From Microtetraspora fusca (GTDB taxonomy: Bacteria; Actinomycetota; Actinomycetes; Streptosporangiales; Streptosporangiaceae), in assembly GCF_001570365.1 (NCBI RefSeq), contig NZ_BBYK01000039.1, positions 310,001-374,000 on the forward strand: a stretch of 64,000 nucleotides of DNA. Reading direction: 5' to 3'. The position numbers and the translations under genes were made by a program. Of this stretch, positions 13,492-25,188 are shown piece after piece. Numbering within the stretch: position 1 is the first letter of the stretch; every line of letters starts with the position of its first letter. The notes under the pieces were generated by a model, which worked only from the letters and a program-made list of their open reading frames with translations, did not search any database and was not told the origin of the DNA.

Positions 13492-13896
13492 ATGGCGGCG
13501 CTCCCCGACGCCGCGTTCGGCAATCGCGCCGACGTGCTGACCTCGGACATCCCGGCCGGGGCGACGACGACGGCCCGCGCGGCGGCCCGCCTGTACGACG
13601 CGCTCCTGGCCGGGACGCTGGTCTCCCCAGCCCAGCTGGCGGAGCTGTCCTCGCCGGCGGTCTCCGGGACGGACGAGGTCACCGGCGCCCCCGCCGTCTT
13701 CGGGCTCGGCTACACGATCGGCCTGACCGCGGCCCTCTCGGAGCCCACCCTGTTCGGGATGGCCGGCAGTGGCGGCACCGCGGCCTTCGCGGACACGGCG
13801 ACGGGCTTCTGCCTCGGCGTGATGAAGAACCGCGCCTCGATGGGCGACTTCACCACCGTCGAACGGACCGCCCGGATCGTGCTCCAGGCCGGTTGA
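13492..13896 (+). pseudogene. C-terminal relic of a beta-lactamase-family serine hydrolase
   Basis: An open frame that encodes only the last third of a class C beta-lactamase/esterase-like enzyme. The tail resembles the family in GATTTARAAARLYDALLAG, FGLGYTIG, FGMAGSGGTAAFADTATGF and LGVMKNRAS. The catalytic SxxK and YxN motifs and the N-terminal two thirds are absent, and no good start or ribosome site is present. The frame extends to 13396 but the upstream residues are Arg-rich non-coding. I read it as a deletion remnant. Confidence 0.72.
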
Positions 13897-13913
13897 CCCT
13901 GCTGGTCGAGGCG

Positions 13914-14606
13914 CTACCCCTCGTCGGGGCCGGTTTCCGGGGCCCGGACGGCGTCCAGGACGAACAGGCCGACCAGGACGCCGTCGGGCCGCGTCACGAC
14001 CACCTGGTGGACCTTCTTCCGGTCCATCCGGCGTACCAGGGGCTCCATGTCCTCGCTGAGCCGTACGGTCGTGACGCCGACGCGCATGACGCGCTCGGCG
14101 GTGGCGCCGGGCGGCACGTCCTTCAGCTGGGCCGGGCCGATCACGCCCTGGACGAGGCGGTCCCGGTCGACCACTACGGCGAGGCCGGCCGGGTCGGCGA
14201 TGATCCGCTCGGCGACGTCGTCCACGGAGTCGTCGAGATAGGCGATCACCGGGTCACGCCGTACGGCCTGGGCGACCAGGACGGCGTGCCCGTCGAAGGG
14301 CAGGCCGGCGGCGATCCAGTCCATCTTGCCCTCGGCGTAGTCGTGGACCTGGGCGAAGCCGAGCCGTTCGAGCCGGCGGGCCGCGCGGGGGCTCAGGTCG
14401 CACATCCGGTCGTGGCAGTAGACGATCACGGGCCGGGTCGCGTCCAGCCGGGCGGCCGTCTCCTCGTTGAGATCCGTCAGCGGCAGATGCGCGGCGCCGG
14501 GGAGGTGCGCCCACTCGTACTCCTCCACTGGGAGCACCTCGACGAGCTGGGCCCCGTGGCCGGCCAGCAGGTCCTGTACGGCGTCGCGGTCGATCGTGTG
14601 CACCAT
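13914..14606 (-). CDS. Rhodanese domain plus CBS pair
   Basis: A 230-residue protein. Residues 1-105 form a rhodanese domain: HLPGAAHLPLTDLN, then the active loop IVYCHDRMCDLSPRAARRLE with the candidate catalytic cysteine. Residues ~110-225 hold two CBS motifs (AVRRDPVIAYLDDSVDDVAE and RVMRVGVTTVRLSEDMEPL), which in other proteins bind adenine nucleotides. The combination suggests a sulfur-transfer or redox activity gated by energy state; that is inference. Convergent with the serine-hydrolase relic. Confidence 0.87.
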   Translation of the reverse strand: MVHTIDRDAVQDLLAGHGAQLVEVLPVEEYEWAHLPGAAHLPLTDLNEETAARLDATRPVIVYCHDRMCDLSPRAARRLERLGFAQVHDYAEGKMDWIAAGLPFDGHAVLVAQAVRRDPVIAYLDDSVDDVAERIIADPAGLAVVVDRDRLVQGVIGPAQLKDVPPGATAERVMRVGVTTVRLSEDMEPLVRRMDRKKVHQVVVTRPDGVLVGLFVLDAVRAPETGPDEG

Positions 14607-14844
14607 GGGTCAGCCCTTACCCGCCGTCCGGGACAAGGCACGTGCCCGCGCCTTCCGGAGTGCCGGAAAACGAGTTTCCGGGGCCGGGAACAAAGCCCGG
14701 GGACGGGTGGTTACATTCGACGTGGCCGGTGTGCAGGTGTCCCCGGGCCTCACCTAATTTCGCCTTCGCGGATTACCGTTCGGCTGGAGCCGCGTTGTGC
14801 CTTTCGCCGAGAGGCGACCCGGCACCGGTTACATATACGTCGAG

Positions 14845-14872
14845 ACCCCGTCAGGAGCGTTCCTGACGGGGT
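14845..14872. terminator. Perfect hairpin, likely bidirectional terminator
   Basis: A 12-bp perfect inverted repeat with a 4-nt loop lies in the 338-bp gap between the rhodanese-CBS and DUF3140 genes. A short T-rich stretch follows on the plus strand. No gene was found in the rest of that gap. Confidence 0.6.
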
Positions 14873-14944
14873 TTCGTCTGTCTCCGGGGGACCCGCATCG
14901 GCGCGGCGCTCACGGGTAGGCGAGCCTGGTCGAAGGGGGAACTC

Positions 14945-15301
14945 ATGACCGATCGCTCGGACCCCGAGGTGGACCTGCTCTGGGAGGAGTTCCACGAGGT
15001 GGTCAACATGACGTCGGCGGAGCTGCGTTCCTGGCTGCTGACCTCCGCGTCGGACGAGGACGCCTTCCCTGCCGATCCGGACCTGGGCGTCCAGGAACTT
15101 GGACGCGGCGTCCTGCACGTGCTCGGCAAACGCAAGGTCGATCTGACCGACGAGGACGTCGAGGTCATGCGCCGGGTCGTCGACTTCGTACGCGAGAGGG
15201 TGACGACGGCCCCGGCCGGGGCGGCGCGGGACGACCGCTGGCGGCGCGCGCTGATGTCGGTGGGCCACGACCCTCTTGGGCCGACCGCCCCCGAAGGCTG
15301 A
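14945..15301 (+). CDS. DUF3140 protein
   Basis: A 118-residue acidic protein. The motif string LLWEEFHEVVNMTSAELRSWL, then LGRGVLHVLGKRKVDLTDED and MRRVVDFVRERV, is that of the DUF3140 family, small proteins widespread in actinobacteria and often seen near stress genes. No catalytic residues are known. It starts a same-strand run with a small membrane protein and a metallo-hydrolase. Confidence 0.84.
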   Translation: MTDRSDPEVDLLWEEFHEVVNMTSAELRSWLLTSASDEDAFPADPDLGVQELGRGVLHVLGKRKVDLTDEDVEVMRRVVDFVRERVTTAPAGAARDDRWRRALMSVGHDPLGPTAPEG

Positions 15302-15359
15302 CGCCGCAGGACGCTTGTGCCGGGTGTTCCCGCCACCTCCGGGGGAAGGGGACGACGTC

Positions 15360-15629
15360 ATGTGGGGCAAGCGACGAGGCACCGAGCCGCTGGAGGCGCG
15401 CTCCGCGCTTCGCGCCCGGGCGCTCCTCTCGGGGATCGCGCTGCCCATCGCGCTCGCGGCCGCCGTCTTCTTCGGGTGGCTCGCGAGCGTGACGGGAGCG
15501 GCGGTCTGGGCCGTGGAGTCGGGCATCGCCGCTTTCATCGCCCTGGTCGCGGCGATCGACCTGGTCGTCATCTGGGCCCGGATCAGGCGTAGCAGGAGAT
15601 CGGAGACGCGGGAATCGGAGGAGCCATGA
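15360..15629 (+). CDS. Small two-helix membrane protein, DUF6343-like
   Basis: An 89-residue protein. The ATG at 15360 follows GGGGGAAGGGG. RGTEPLEARSALRARALLS at the N-terminus resembles DUF6343 proteins, and two hydrophobic helices follow. The stop overlaps the metallo-hydrolase start by ATGA, so the two are coupled. Function unknown. Confidence 0.62.
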   Translation: MWGKRRGTEPLEARSALRARALLSGIALPIALAAAVFFGWLASVTGAAVWAVESGIAAFIALVAAIDLVVIWARIRRSRRSETRESEEP

Positions 15630-16450
15630 CCGATATGGACGACGTGAGCGTGTTCTTCGTCGGCACCGCCACCACCGTGATCCGGTGCGGCGGCTTCACA
15701 TTGCTGACCGACCCCAACTTCCTTCATCGCGGCCAGCGGGCCTACCTCGGCCACGGCCTGAGCTCGCGGCGGCGTACGGATCCGGCGATCGACGTCGACG
15801 AGCTGCCCGCCCTGGACGCCGTGGTGCTGTCGCACATGCACGGCGACCACTGGGACCGGGTGGCCCGGCGGAGACTGGATCGGGATCTGCCGATCATCAC
15901 GACCCGGCACGCCGCGCGTCGCCTCGTACGGCAGGGGTTCGGCCGGGCGCGCGGCATGGACACCTGGCAGCGGCATCTGATCCGGGGCGACGGGGGCCGG
16001 ACGCTGCGGATCACCGCGCTGCCGGCCCGGCACGCCCGTGGGCCGGCGCGAGCGCTGCTGCCTCCGGTCATGGGCAGCCTGCTGGAGTTCTGCCGCGGCG
16101 ACCGGGTGAACCTGCGGCTGTACATCAGCGGGGACACACTGATGGTCCCCCAGCTGGCCGAGATTCCACGGCGCTGTCCCGGCATCGATCTCGGGATCGT
16201 CCATCTGGGAGGAACGAGGATCCTCGGGATGCTGGTGACGATGGACGGACGTGAGGGGATGGACTGGCTCCGCCTGATCGACCCCGGTATCGCGGTTCCG
16301 ATCCACTACGACGACTACGAGGTGTTCACCTCGCCCCTCGACGACTTCCGCCGCCGCGTGGAGCAGGCCGGCCTCTCGGACCGCGTGCGCTACGTCGCCC
16401 GCGGAGAGACGGTGCGCCTGCCGGTGGTCGCGGCGGCCGCGCCCGTCTGA
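15626..16450 (+). CDS. Metallo-beta-lactamase-fold hydrolase (UlaG/NAPE-PLD-like)
   Basis: A 274-residue protein of the lactonase/phospholipase D-like MBL group. Metal ligands are seen in VVLSHMHGDHWD (HxHxDH), in LYISGDTL and in VPIHYDDYEVF. The N-terminal FVGTATTVIRCGGFTLLTDP is typical of the UlaG/YfhI type. The substrate is unknown. The ATGA overlap with the preceding membrane protein indicates co-translation. Confidence 0.86.
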   Translation: MTDMDDVSVFFVGTATTVIRCGGFTLLTDPNFLHRGQRAYLGHGLSSRRRTDPAIDVDELPALDAVVLSHMHGDHWDRVARRRLDRDLPIITTRHAARRLVRQGFGRARGMDTWQRHLIRGDGGRTLRITALPARHARGPARALLPPVMGSLLEFCRGDRVNLRLYISGDTLMVPQLAEIPRRCPGIDLGIVHLGGTRILGMLVTMDGREGMDWLRLIDPGIAVPIHYDDYEVFTSPLDDFRRRVEQAGLSDRVRYVARGETVRLPVVAAAAPV

Positions 16451-16488
16451 TCCTGCCTGCCCGGCGCCCCCGGGCCGGGCAGGCGCGA

Positions 16489-16698
16489 TCAGTGCCCGGG
16501 GCCGGTGTCGTCCCCGGCGACCGCGCGCATGACCTCGGCAGAGTTGGCGTACCGGCCTGCGGGCAACAGGGTCAGTGCCGTCACGACGCTCTCGTCCGCT
16601 CCCATGCGCTCCGCGAAGCGGACGAGCTGCTCCCGGGTCCCCGGATACGGGAAGGCCGAGAGGGTCTCGCTCACATGGACGGGATCAGCGGTGGCCAC
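16489..16698 (-). CDS. DUF2795 protein
   Basis: A 69-residue protein with a GTG start after GAGGAG. The DUF2795 pattern is seen in SAFPYPGTREQLVRFAERM, then LTLLPAGRYANSAEVMRAV. These small helical proteins are common in actinobacteria and have no known function. Convergent with the metallo-hydrolase. Confidence 0.82.
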   Translation of the reverse strand: MATADPVHVSETLSAFPYPGTREQLVRFAERMGADESVVTALTLLPAGRYANSAEVMRAVAGDDTGPGH

Positions 16699-16784
16699 GG
16701 TATCTCCTCGACTTGTCGCAACCGGTTCGGCCGCCCACGCCTACCCCGGCCCCGGCATGTCATGCGTGCGACCGCGCCGGCGGT

Positions 16785-17081
16785 TCAGGGGGCCGCGGGG
16801 GCGGGGCCGGGACGCCCGACCTCGGCGAGGACCCGTTCGATGCGGTCGGCCGCCGCGACGATGTCGGCCACCGGCCCGATGCGCGTCTGCCAGGGGAACC
16901 AGAACCAGAGGGCGCCCTCCTCGTCCGGGGCGGTGAACACGCTCTCCGCCAGGGCGGGGGCGGCGACGTTGGTGATGTTGAGCATGGCGTGGCTCCCGCG
17001 GGCGCGCACGCGCACGGCGAACCGCCGCTGCTCCAGCTCGGTGCCGAGTCGCTCCAGGTGGCCGATGGCGTCGATCGTCAT
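16785..17081 (-). CDS. Conserved hypothetical protein
   Basis: A 98-residue soluble protein. The ATG at 17081 has GAGGA upstream, and the open frame before it lacks coding character. It reads MTIDAIGHLERLGTELEQ, then GALWFWFPWQTRIGP and ADRIERVLAEVG. Proteins with this W-rich strand next to a terminal helix are frequent in actinomycetes; none has an assigned role. Confidence 0.6.
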   Translation of the reverse strand: MTIDAIGHLERLGTELEQRRFAVRVRARGSHAMLNITNVAAPALAESVFTAPDEEGALWFWFPWQTRIGPVADIVAAADRIERVLAEVGRPGPAPAAP

Positions 17082-17172
17082 GATGGTCCTCGCTGTTCGA
17101 ACCGTTGTCGGTACCAGGTGGCGGGGCCGGCCGTCGCAGGTCACGCGGCGGCCGGCACCGGCCGGTTCGTGA

Positions 17173-18522
17173 TCAGACCCGCTGCCAGAGGGCGGGCACG
17201 TTCGGCGGCTCCCAGCCGGCCATCGACGTGTGCCCCTGGAGGCACCGGTAGGTGACGCCGCCGTAGGTCACCGTGGCGCCCGCCGCGTACGACGTGTTGG
17301 CCTGCCAGGTGGTGCCGCCGGGCGGGTTGCTGGGGCTGGGGCTGGGGTTCCCGCCGCCGCCCTCGACCTTCAGCGTGAGGCCGTAGGTCGAGAGGATCTC
17401 GCCGACCGGCTGGAAGTAGGTCGTACCGCCGCTGCTGCAGTTGCCGGTGCCGCCGGAGGTGACGCCCTGGGCCTGGTCGCCGGAGATGAAGGAACCGCCG
17501 GAGTCACCGGGCTCGGCGCATACGTTGGTGCGGGTCACCTCGTAGACGGTGCCCTCCTGGTACGTGACGCTGCTGTTGCGCTGCTGCACGGTGCCGCAGT
17601 GCCAGCCGGTGGTCGAGCCGGAGCGGCAGACGGACGCGCCCTCGATCGCCACGTTCGCGCCGCGTACGGGGAGGTTGGCGCCGTTGCTGTACACCCACGG
17701 CTGCGCGGTCCAGCTGCTGTTGGCCGCGACCCAGGCGTAGTCGTTGACCGGGAAGGACGAGCCCTGGAAGGTGCCCTGGGCGACGCGGTTGGAGCCGCTG
17801 GTGGAGCTCGCCACGGCGCAGTGGCCCGCGGTGACGAATCCCTGCGTGGTGCCACGGGTCACCGGGAAGCCGATCGAGCAGCGGGTGCCGCTGCCGATGT
17901 AGTACGCGTCGCCGCCGCGCAGGTCGTAGAACGTCCGCGGCTGCTCCGCCGACTGCTCCACACGGACGAGGGAGCGGTCGGCGCCGCTGGCGGCGACGAA
18001 CGCCTCAGCCTTCGCGGGCTGGGAGGACAGCACGACGACGCTGTTGGTCCGCACGTCCACGTACCAGACGGGGGCGGTGCGGGGCGCCTTGGCCGCGGCC
18101 CGGTCCAGGGCCTCCTTGGCGCCGTCGAGCGCGGTGAGGGAGTGCTGGACGACCTTGGCCTCGGCTCCGGTGGCGACGATGCCGGGCACCGCGTTCGCGT
18201 CGGTGGTGGCGACCACGAGGGAGGCGGTGGGGCCGTTCAGCCAGGAGCCGCCGAAGCTGTCGGAGAGCCGGGCGCGCAGCGACGCCTCGGTCTGGCCGGC
18301 GCGCTGCTCGTTGGCGAGGCGGGTCTGCGCCTGTTCCGCGCTGAGGCCGAGGTCGCGCTGCATCGCCTCGGCCACGCCGGGCGGCGGCTGCGGGGCCGGC
18401 TGGGCGGCGGCCGGCCCCTGGGGAGAGGTCGCGGGCTGCGCGGCCGCCATGGTGGCGGGGAACGCCAGGGCGGCGACGGTGAGGGCGCATCCCGCGAGAA
18501 CGGAGTGTCGGATGCGGAGCAT
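17173..18522 (-). CDS. Secreted S1 (streptogrisin-type) protease with CBM5/12
   Basis: A 449-residue extracellular serine protease. A signal peptide ends near AAAQPA. A Pro_Al_protease-type propeptide covers about residues 45-185 (GLSAEQAQTRLANEQRAGQ). The catalytic domain has GFVTAGHCA (His), DYAWV (Asp) and EPGDSGGSF (Ser), with the streptogrisin cysteines. After a Gly/Pro/Ser linker, the last ~45 residues form a CBM5/12-like chitin-binding module (YAAGATVTYGGVTYRCLQGH). The same module ends the M4-M28 protein upstream. It probably degrades proteins bound to chitin or cell walls. Confidence 0.92.
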   Translation of the reverse strand: MLRIRHSVLAGCALTVAALAFPATMAAAQPATSPQGPAAAQPAPQPPPGVAEAMQRDLGLSAEQAQTRLANEQRAGQTEASLRARLSDSFGGSWLNGPTASLVVATTDANAVPGIVATGAEAKVVQHSLTALDGAKEALDRAAAKAPRTAPVWYVDVRTNSVVVLSSQPAKAEAFVAASGADRSLVRVEQSAEQPRTFYDLRGGDAYYIGSGTRCSIGFPVTRGTTQGFVTAGHCAVASSTSGSNRVAQGTFQGSSFPVNDYAWVAANSSWTAQPWVYSNGANLPVRGANVAIEGASVCRSGSTTGWHCGTVQQRNSSVTYQEGTVYEVTRTNVCAEPGDSGGSFISGDQAQGVTSGGTGNCSSGGTTYFQPVGEILSTYGLTLKVEGGGGNPSPSPSNPPGGTTWQANTSYAAGATVTYGGVTYRCLQGHTSMAGWEPPNVPALWQRV

Positions 18523-18609
18523 GACGTTTCTCCTTGGGGGGTGGGGACGCCCTCAAGGTAACGGCCATCACATCCGCGGAGTATCTACCTCTTTACCCCT
18601 GTCTCGGTG

Positions 18610-19569
18610 TTATGGAATGGCGTGGAACTGCGGGTTCGCTCTGAGCCACTCCGCGCATCGCGGGCTGCGCTGTACGGCATCGTCATGCGCCGCCATGGCG
18701 AGGTCGATCATCATGGGCGCGGCCCGGGCGGCGGGGGCGTCGGCGTGCCAGCCGATCCGCTGCCGCCAGTGGAGCGGCGCTCCGGCCAGGGGCACCATGA
18801 CGATGCCGGGGACGAGCTGGAAGGTGGCCTGGCAGAGCACGACGGCGCGGTTGAGCTGCGCGAGGTAGATACAGGTGGCCAGGTCGGTCTCGTACATGGT
18901 GGCCGGGGTGAAGCCGGCCCGGGCGCACGCGGCGGCGAAGCAGTCGCCGAAGCAGCCGTCCCCCGGCGTGACCGCCCAGCTCTCGTCGGCGAGCTGGCTC
19001 AGCTCGATCTCGTCCGCGTCGGCGAGCGGATGGTCCTCGCTCAGCAGCACGAAGACCGGGACGGTGCCGACGGTGCTCCACACCACGGGGTCGCCGGCGG
19101 GTGGCGGGCTCTCGCCGCAGGTGCCCACCATGGCGAAGTCCAGCCGGCCGGTGACGAGCATCCCGGTGAGCTCCCGCGCGGACCACGAGGTGTAGGTGTT
19201 CACCGGGGTCTCCGGCCAGGTGGTGGTCAGCCGGGCGACGAGCCCGCCGAGGATGGGCCCGTTGGTGGCGCCCATCCGGAAGCAGGTGATGCCGTCGTAC
19301 GTGTTGGCGAACCGCACCGCCTCCTCTTGGAGCTCCCGTACCGCGGGCAGGACCACGCGGGCCCTGCTCAGGACCAGCTCCCCGAGGGGCGTGGGGCGGG
19401 CGCCGTAGCGGTCGCGCTCGAACAGGGCGCCGCCGAGTGTCCGCTCGATGCGCTTGAGCTGCGCGGTCAGCGCGGGCTGGGCGAGGCCGAGCAACGTGGC
19501 GGCCTTGGTGATGCTTCCCGCCTCCGCGACCGCGGTCACGATTTTGAGGTGACGCAGCTCGAGATCCAT
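18610..19569 (-). CDS. LysR-family transcriptional regulator
   Basis: A 319-residue LysR protein starting at the ATG at 19569 (MDLELRHLKIVTAVAEAG). The HTH is GSITKAATLLGLAQPALTAQ, followed by LKRIERTLGGALFERDRYG. The effector domain has a cysteine pair in GDGCFGDCFAAACARAGF. The gene lies between two secreted protease genes in the same orientation and may regulate them; no divergent partner exists, so this is inference from position. Confidence 0.88.
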   Translation of the reverse strand: MDLELRHLKIVTAVAEAGSITKAATLLGLAQPALTAQLKRIERTLGGALFERDRYGARPTPLGELVLSRARVVLPAVRELQEEAVRFANTYDGITCFRMGATNGPILGGLVARLTTTWPETPVNTYTSWSARELTGMLVTGRLDFAMVGTCGESPPPAGDPVVWSTVGTVPVFVLLSEDHPLADADEIELSQLADESWAVTPGDGCFGDCFAAACARAGFTPATMYETDLATCIYLAQLNRAVVLCQATFQLVPGIVMVPLAGAPLHWRQRIGWHADAPAARAAPMMIDLAMAAHDDAVQRSPRCAEWLRANPQFHAIP

Positions 19570-19671
19570 AGCCGGAAAGTACGGCGCTTCAGTTGTCTGT
19601 GCAATCAAGCTGTGTCACGAAATACAGACTGATTTCATTTTGGAGCGTGACATTTCAGATTCGGAGAGTGA

Positions 19672-19705
19672 AACGGTGGGCGGCTCCCCGCGGCCGCCCA
19701 CCGTT
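19672..19705 (-). terminator. Terminator of the M4-M28 gene
   Basis: A 13-bp perfect stem with an 8-nt loop begins 8 bp past the stop of the M4-M28 gene. It is followed on the minus strand by TTTCACTCT, a weak T-run. Confidence 0.75.
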
Positions 19706-19712
19706 CACCCGA

Positions 19713-23162
<3,450 letters not shown>

Positions 23163-23180
23163 TCACGCGATATCTGCTCG

Positions 23181-23324
23181 TTCGACTGGGAGGGCTACGG
23201 CCTGCCAACCCGGGTCGAGGACGTGATCATCACAGGGCGGGGATGTGACACGCCCGCGTTCCGCGCCAACATCGCCGACTATGTGGACTGGGTGACGGAG
23301 ATGAAGAGCGCGCAGCGGCAGTAG
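23181..23324 (+). pseudogene. 47-codon C-terminal fragment, perhaps of an S1 protease
   Basis: A short frame ending in TAG reads FDWEGYGLPTRVEDVI, then FRANIADYVDWVTEMKS. The final helix resembles the C-terminal helix of trypsin-like proteases (xxNIAxYxDWI). No start, signal peptide or catalytic residues exist upstream, where the frame decays. It lies in the 473-bp gap between the M4-M28 gene and the MFS gene; nothing else was found in that gap. Confidence 0.35.
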
Positions 23325-23467
23325 CCCCCGGAGGAGCTGTGTCTGCCCTTTCCCCGGGCGGCCACACCCGCCGCCGATCCGTGCGAGCCGGGCCTAAATG
23401 AAGCGACAGCGCGGGCCCCGGACCGGCACCATGGATCAGGTCCGGGGGCGTCAGGCGAGGAGCAGCA

Positions 23468-24745
23468 GTGCACAGTGTCCGTCATGATCTCGTCCTGCTG
23501 CGGGATCGGCGCTTCGCCCTGCTGCTCGCCGCGCGCACCATCTCGGTGCTCGGCAGTAGCTTCGCGCCCGTCGCCCTCGCCTTCGGCGTGCTCGCGCTGC
23601 CGGGGGCGACGCCGACCACGCTGTCGGTGGTCCTCACCGCCGAGGCGCTGCCGATGGTCGCGTTCATGCTCGTCGGCGGCGTCATCGCGGACCGGTTGCC
23701 CAGGAACCGCGTGATGATGGTGGGCGAAGGGCTCAACGCCGCGGCGTACTGCTGCCTCGCCATGATGATGCTCACCGGCTGGACGCCGATCCCCGGCCTG
23801 GTGACGGCGGCGGCCGTCAGCGGCGTCGCGACCGCGATCTTCTTCCCCGCGCTGACCGGGATCGTGCCCGACGTCGTCCCCGCCGAGCGGCTGCAGACGG
23901 CGAACGCCCTGCTCGGGCTCGGCACCAACATCTCGCGGGTGGCCGGGCTCGTCCTGAGCGGCGCGGCGGTGGTCCTGATCGGGGCCGGCTGGTCGCTCGC
24001 GGTCAGCGGCGCGATGTTCGCCGTGGCCGCCACGTTGGTGGCCGCGCTGCGCCTCACCTCGGCGGAACGCGTCGCCGCGGAACGCCACTCGGTGCTCGGC
24101 GACCTGCGCGACGGCTGGCGTGAGTTCAGCTCCCGGCAGTGGCTGTGGGTGGTGGTCGCGCAGTTCTCCATCCTGGTCATAGCGATGCAGGCGGCCCACG
24201 GCGTCCTCGGCCCGCTGGTCGCCAAGGAGAGCCTGGGCGGCGCCCCCGCCTGGTCCGCGGTTCTCGCGGGTGAGGCCGTCGGCATGATCGCCGGCATCCT
24301 GGTGACCCTTCGGCTGCGGCCACGCCGACCCATCCTGGTCGCGACCCTGCTCACCCTGCCGACGGCGCTGCCGTACCTGCTGCTCGGGGCGGCGGCTCCG
24401 CTGTGGGCGGTGGTGGCCGCCGCGGTCGTGATGGGCGTCTGCTTCGACATCTTCGGCGTGCTGTGGAACACCACCATGCAGCGGGAGGTGCCGCCGGAGG
24501 CGCTGTCGCGGGTCAGCTCCTATGACGCGCTGGGCTCGCTGATGTTCGGGCCGGTCGGCCTGATGCTGGCCGGGCCGGCGGCGATCTCGATCGGTCCGCG
24601 CCCGGCGCTGCTCGGCTGCGCGGCGATCGTCGCCGTGGTCTCCCTGCTCGCGCTGCTGTCTCCCGGCGTACGGAATCTGCGCGCGCCGCGCGAGGAGCCG
24701 GGGCCGGAGGCGCCGGACGTCGCCCCGGCGGAGGCCGGAGCCTAG
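23468..24745 (+). CDS. MFS exporter
   Basis: A 425-residue transporter with about 12 hydrophobic helices. The GTG at 23468 follows GAGGAG. Features are LLRDRRFALLLAARTISVLGSSF at the start, the loop motif GGVIADRLPRNRVMM between helices 2 and 3 (MFS motif A), and FDIFGVLWNTTMQREVPPEAL in the second half. This pattern is typical of enterobactin-exporter-like/DHA3 MFS proteins, which export drugs or siderophores. Substrate not known. The gene is monocistronic. Confidence 0.88.
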   Translation: MHSVRHDLVLLRDRRFALLLAARTISVLGSSFAPVALAFGVLALPGATPTTLSVVLTAEALPMVAFMLVGGVIADRLPRNRVMMVGEGLNAAAYCCLAMMMLTGWTPIPGLVTAAAVSGVATAIFFPALTGIVPDVVPAERLQTANALLGLGTNISRVAGLVLSGAAVVLIGAGWSLAVSGAMFAVAATLVAALRLTSAERVAAERHSVLGDLRDGWREFSSRQWLWVVVAQFSILVIAMQAAHGVLGPLVAKESLGGAPAWSAVLAGEAVGMIAGILVTLRLRPRRPILVATLLTLPTALPYLLLGAAAPLWAVVAAAVVMGVCFDIFGVLWNTTMQREVPPEALSRVSSYDALGSLMFGPVGLMLAGPAAISIGPRPALLGCAAIVAVVSLLALLSPGVRNLRAPREEPGPEAPDVAPAEAGA

Positions 24746-24990
24746 CTCTCTCCCCCTGCAGGCCGGTGCGCTGTCGAGCGCCTCGATTCGGTCACTCTTT
24801 GTGTGTGGCCGAGTCTGGTGCGCAACCATCACCCGTCTCGTGTGGAGCCGGTTCAGGGATGATCGTCGAGAGTGAGGCCGACTTAGACGATCCCAGAGCC
24901 GAATCCGTGCCATCTTCCTTCTGTGATCTGCGTCACATTCCACGTCCTGACTTGAGGGCGTCCCGCCGGTCATGGTTCGCGGCCAAATTT

Positions 24991-25013
24991 GCCGTCTGAC
25001 CAGGTCAAACGGC
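24991..25013. promoter_or_regulatory. Inverted repeat upstream of the S1-like gene
   Basis: GCCGT and ACGGC flank an inner TGACCAGGTCA palindrome in the 443-bp gap between the MFS gene and the S1-like gene. It is 176 bp before the start and could be an operator. The rest of the gap shows no gene. Confidence 0.38.
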
Positions 25014-25188
25014 ATTGTCTCCTTTTGATCGTCTTTTGGGTAACGAAACGGTCACTCGTCCGACCTGCGCAAATGATGACCTCAAACCGCCTTACGGGGA
25101 GTTGGTGCGGCTTGTAGGTTCTTGACCTGTCCTTAACTGACGGATGGGGCGCAGATGACGTCCCACGACAGCCCAAGGAGCTTTTCCC

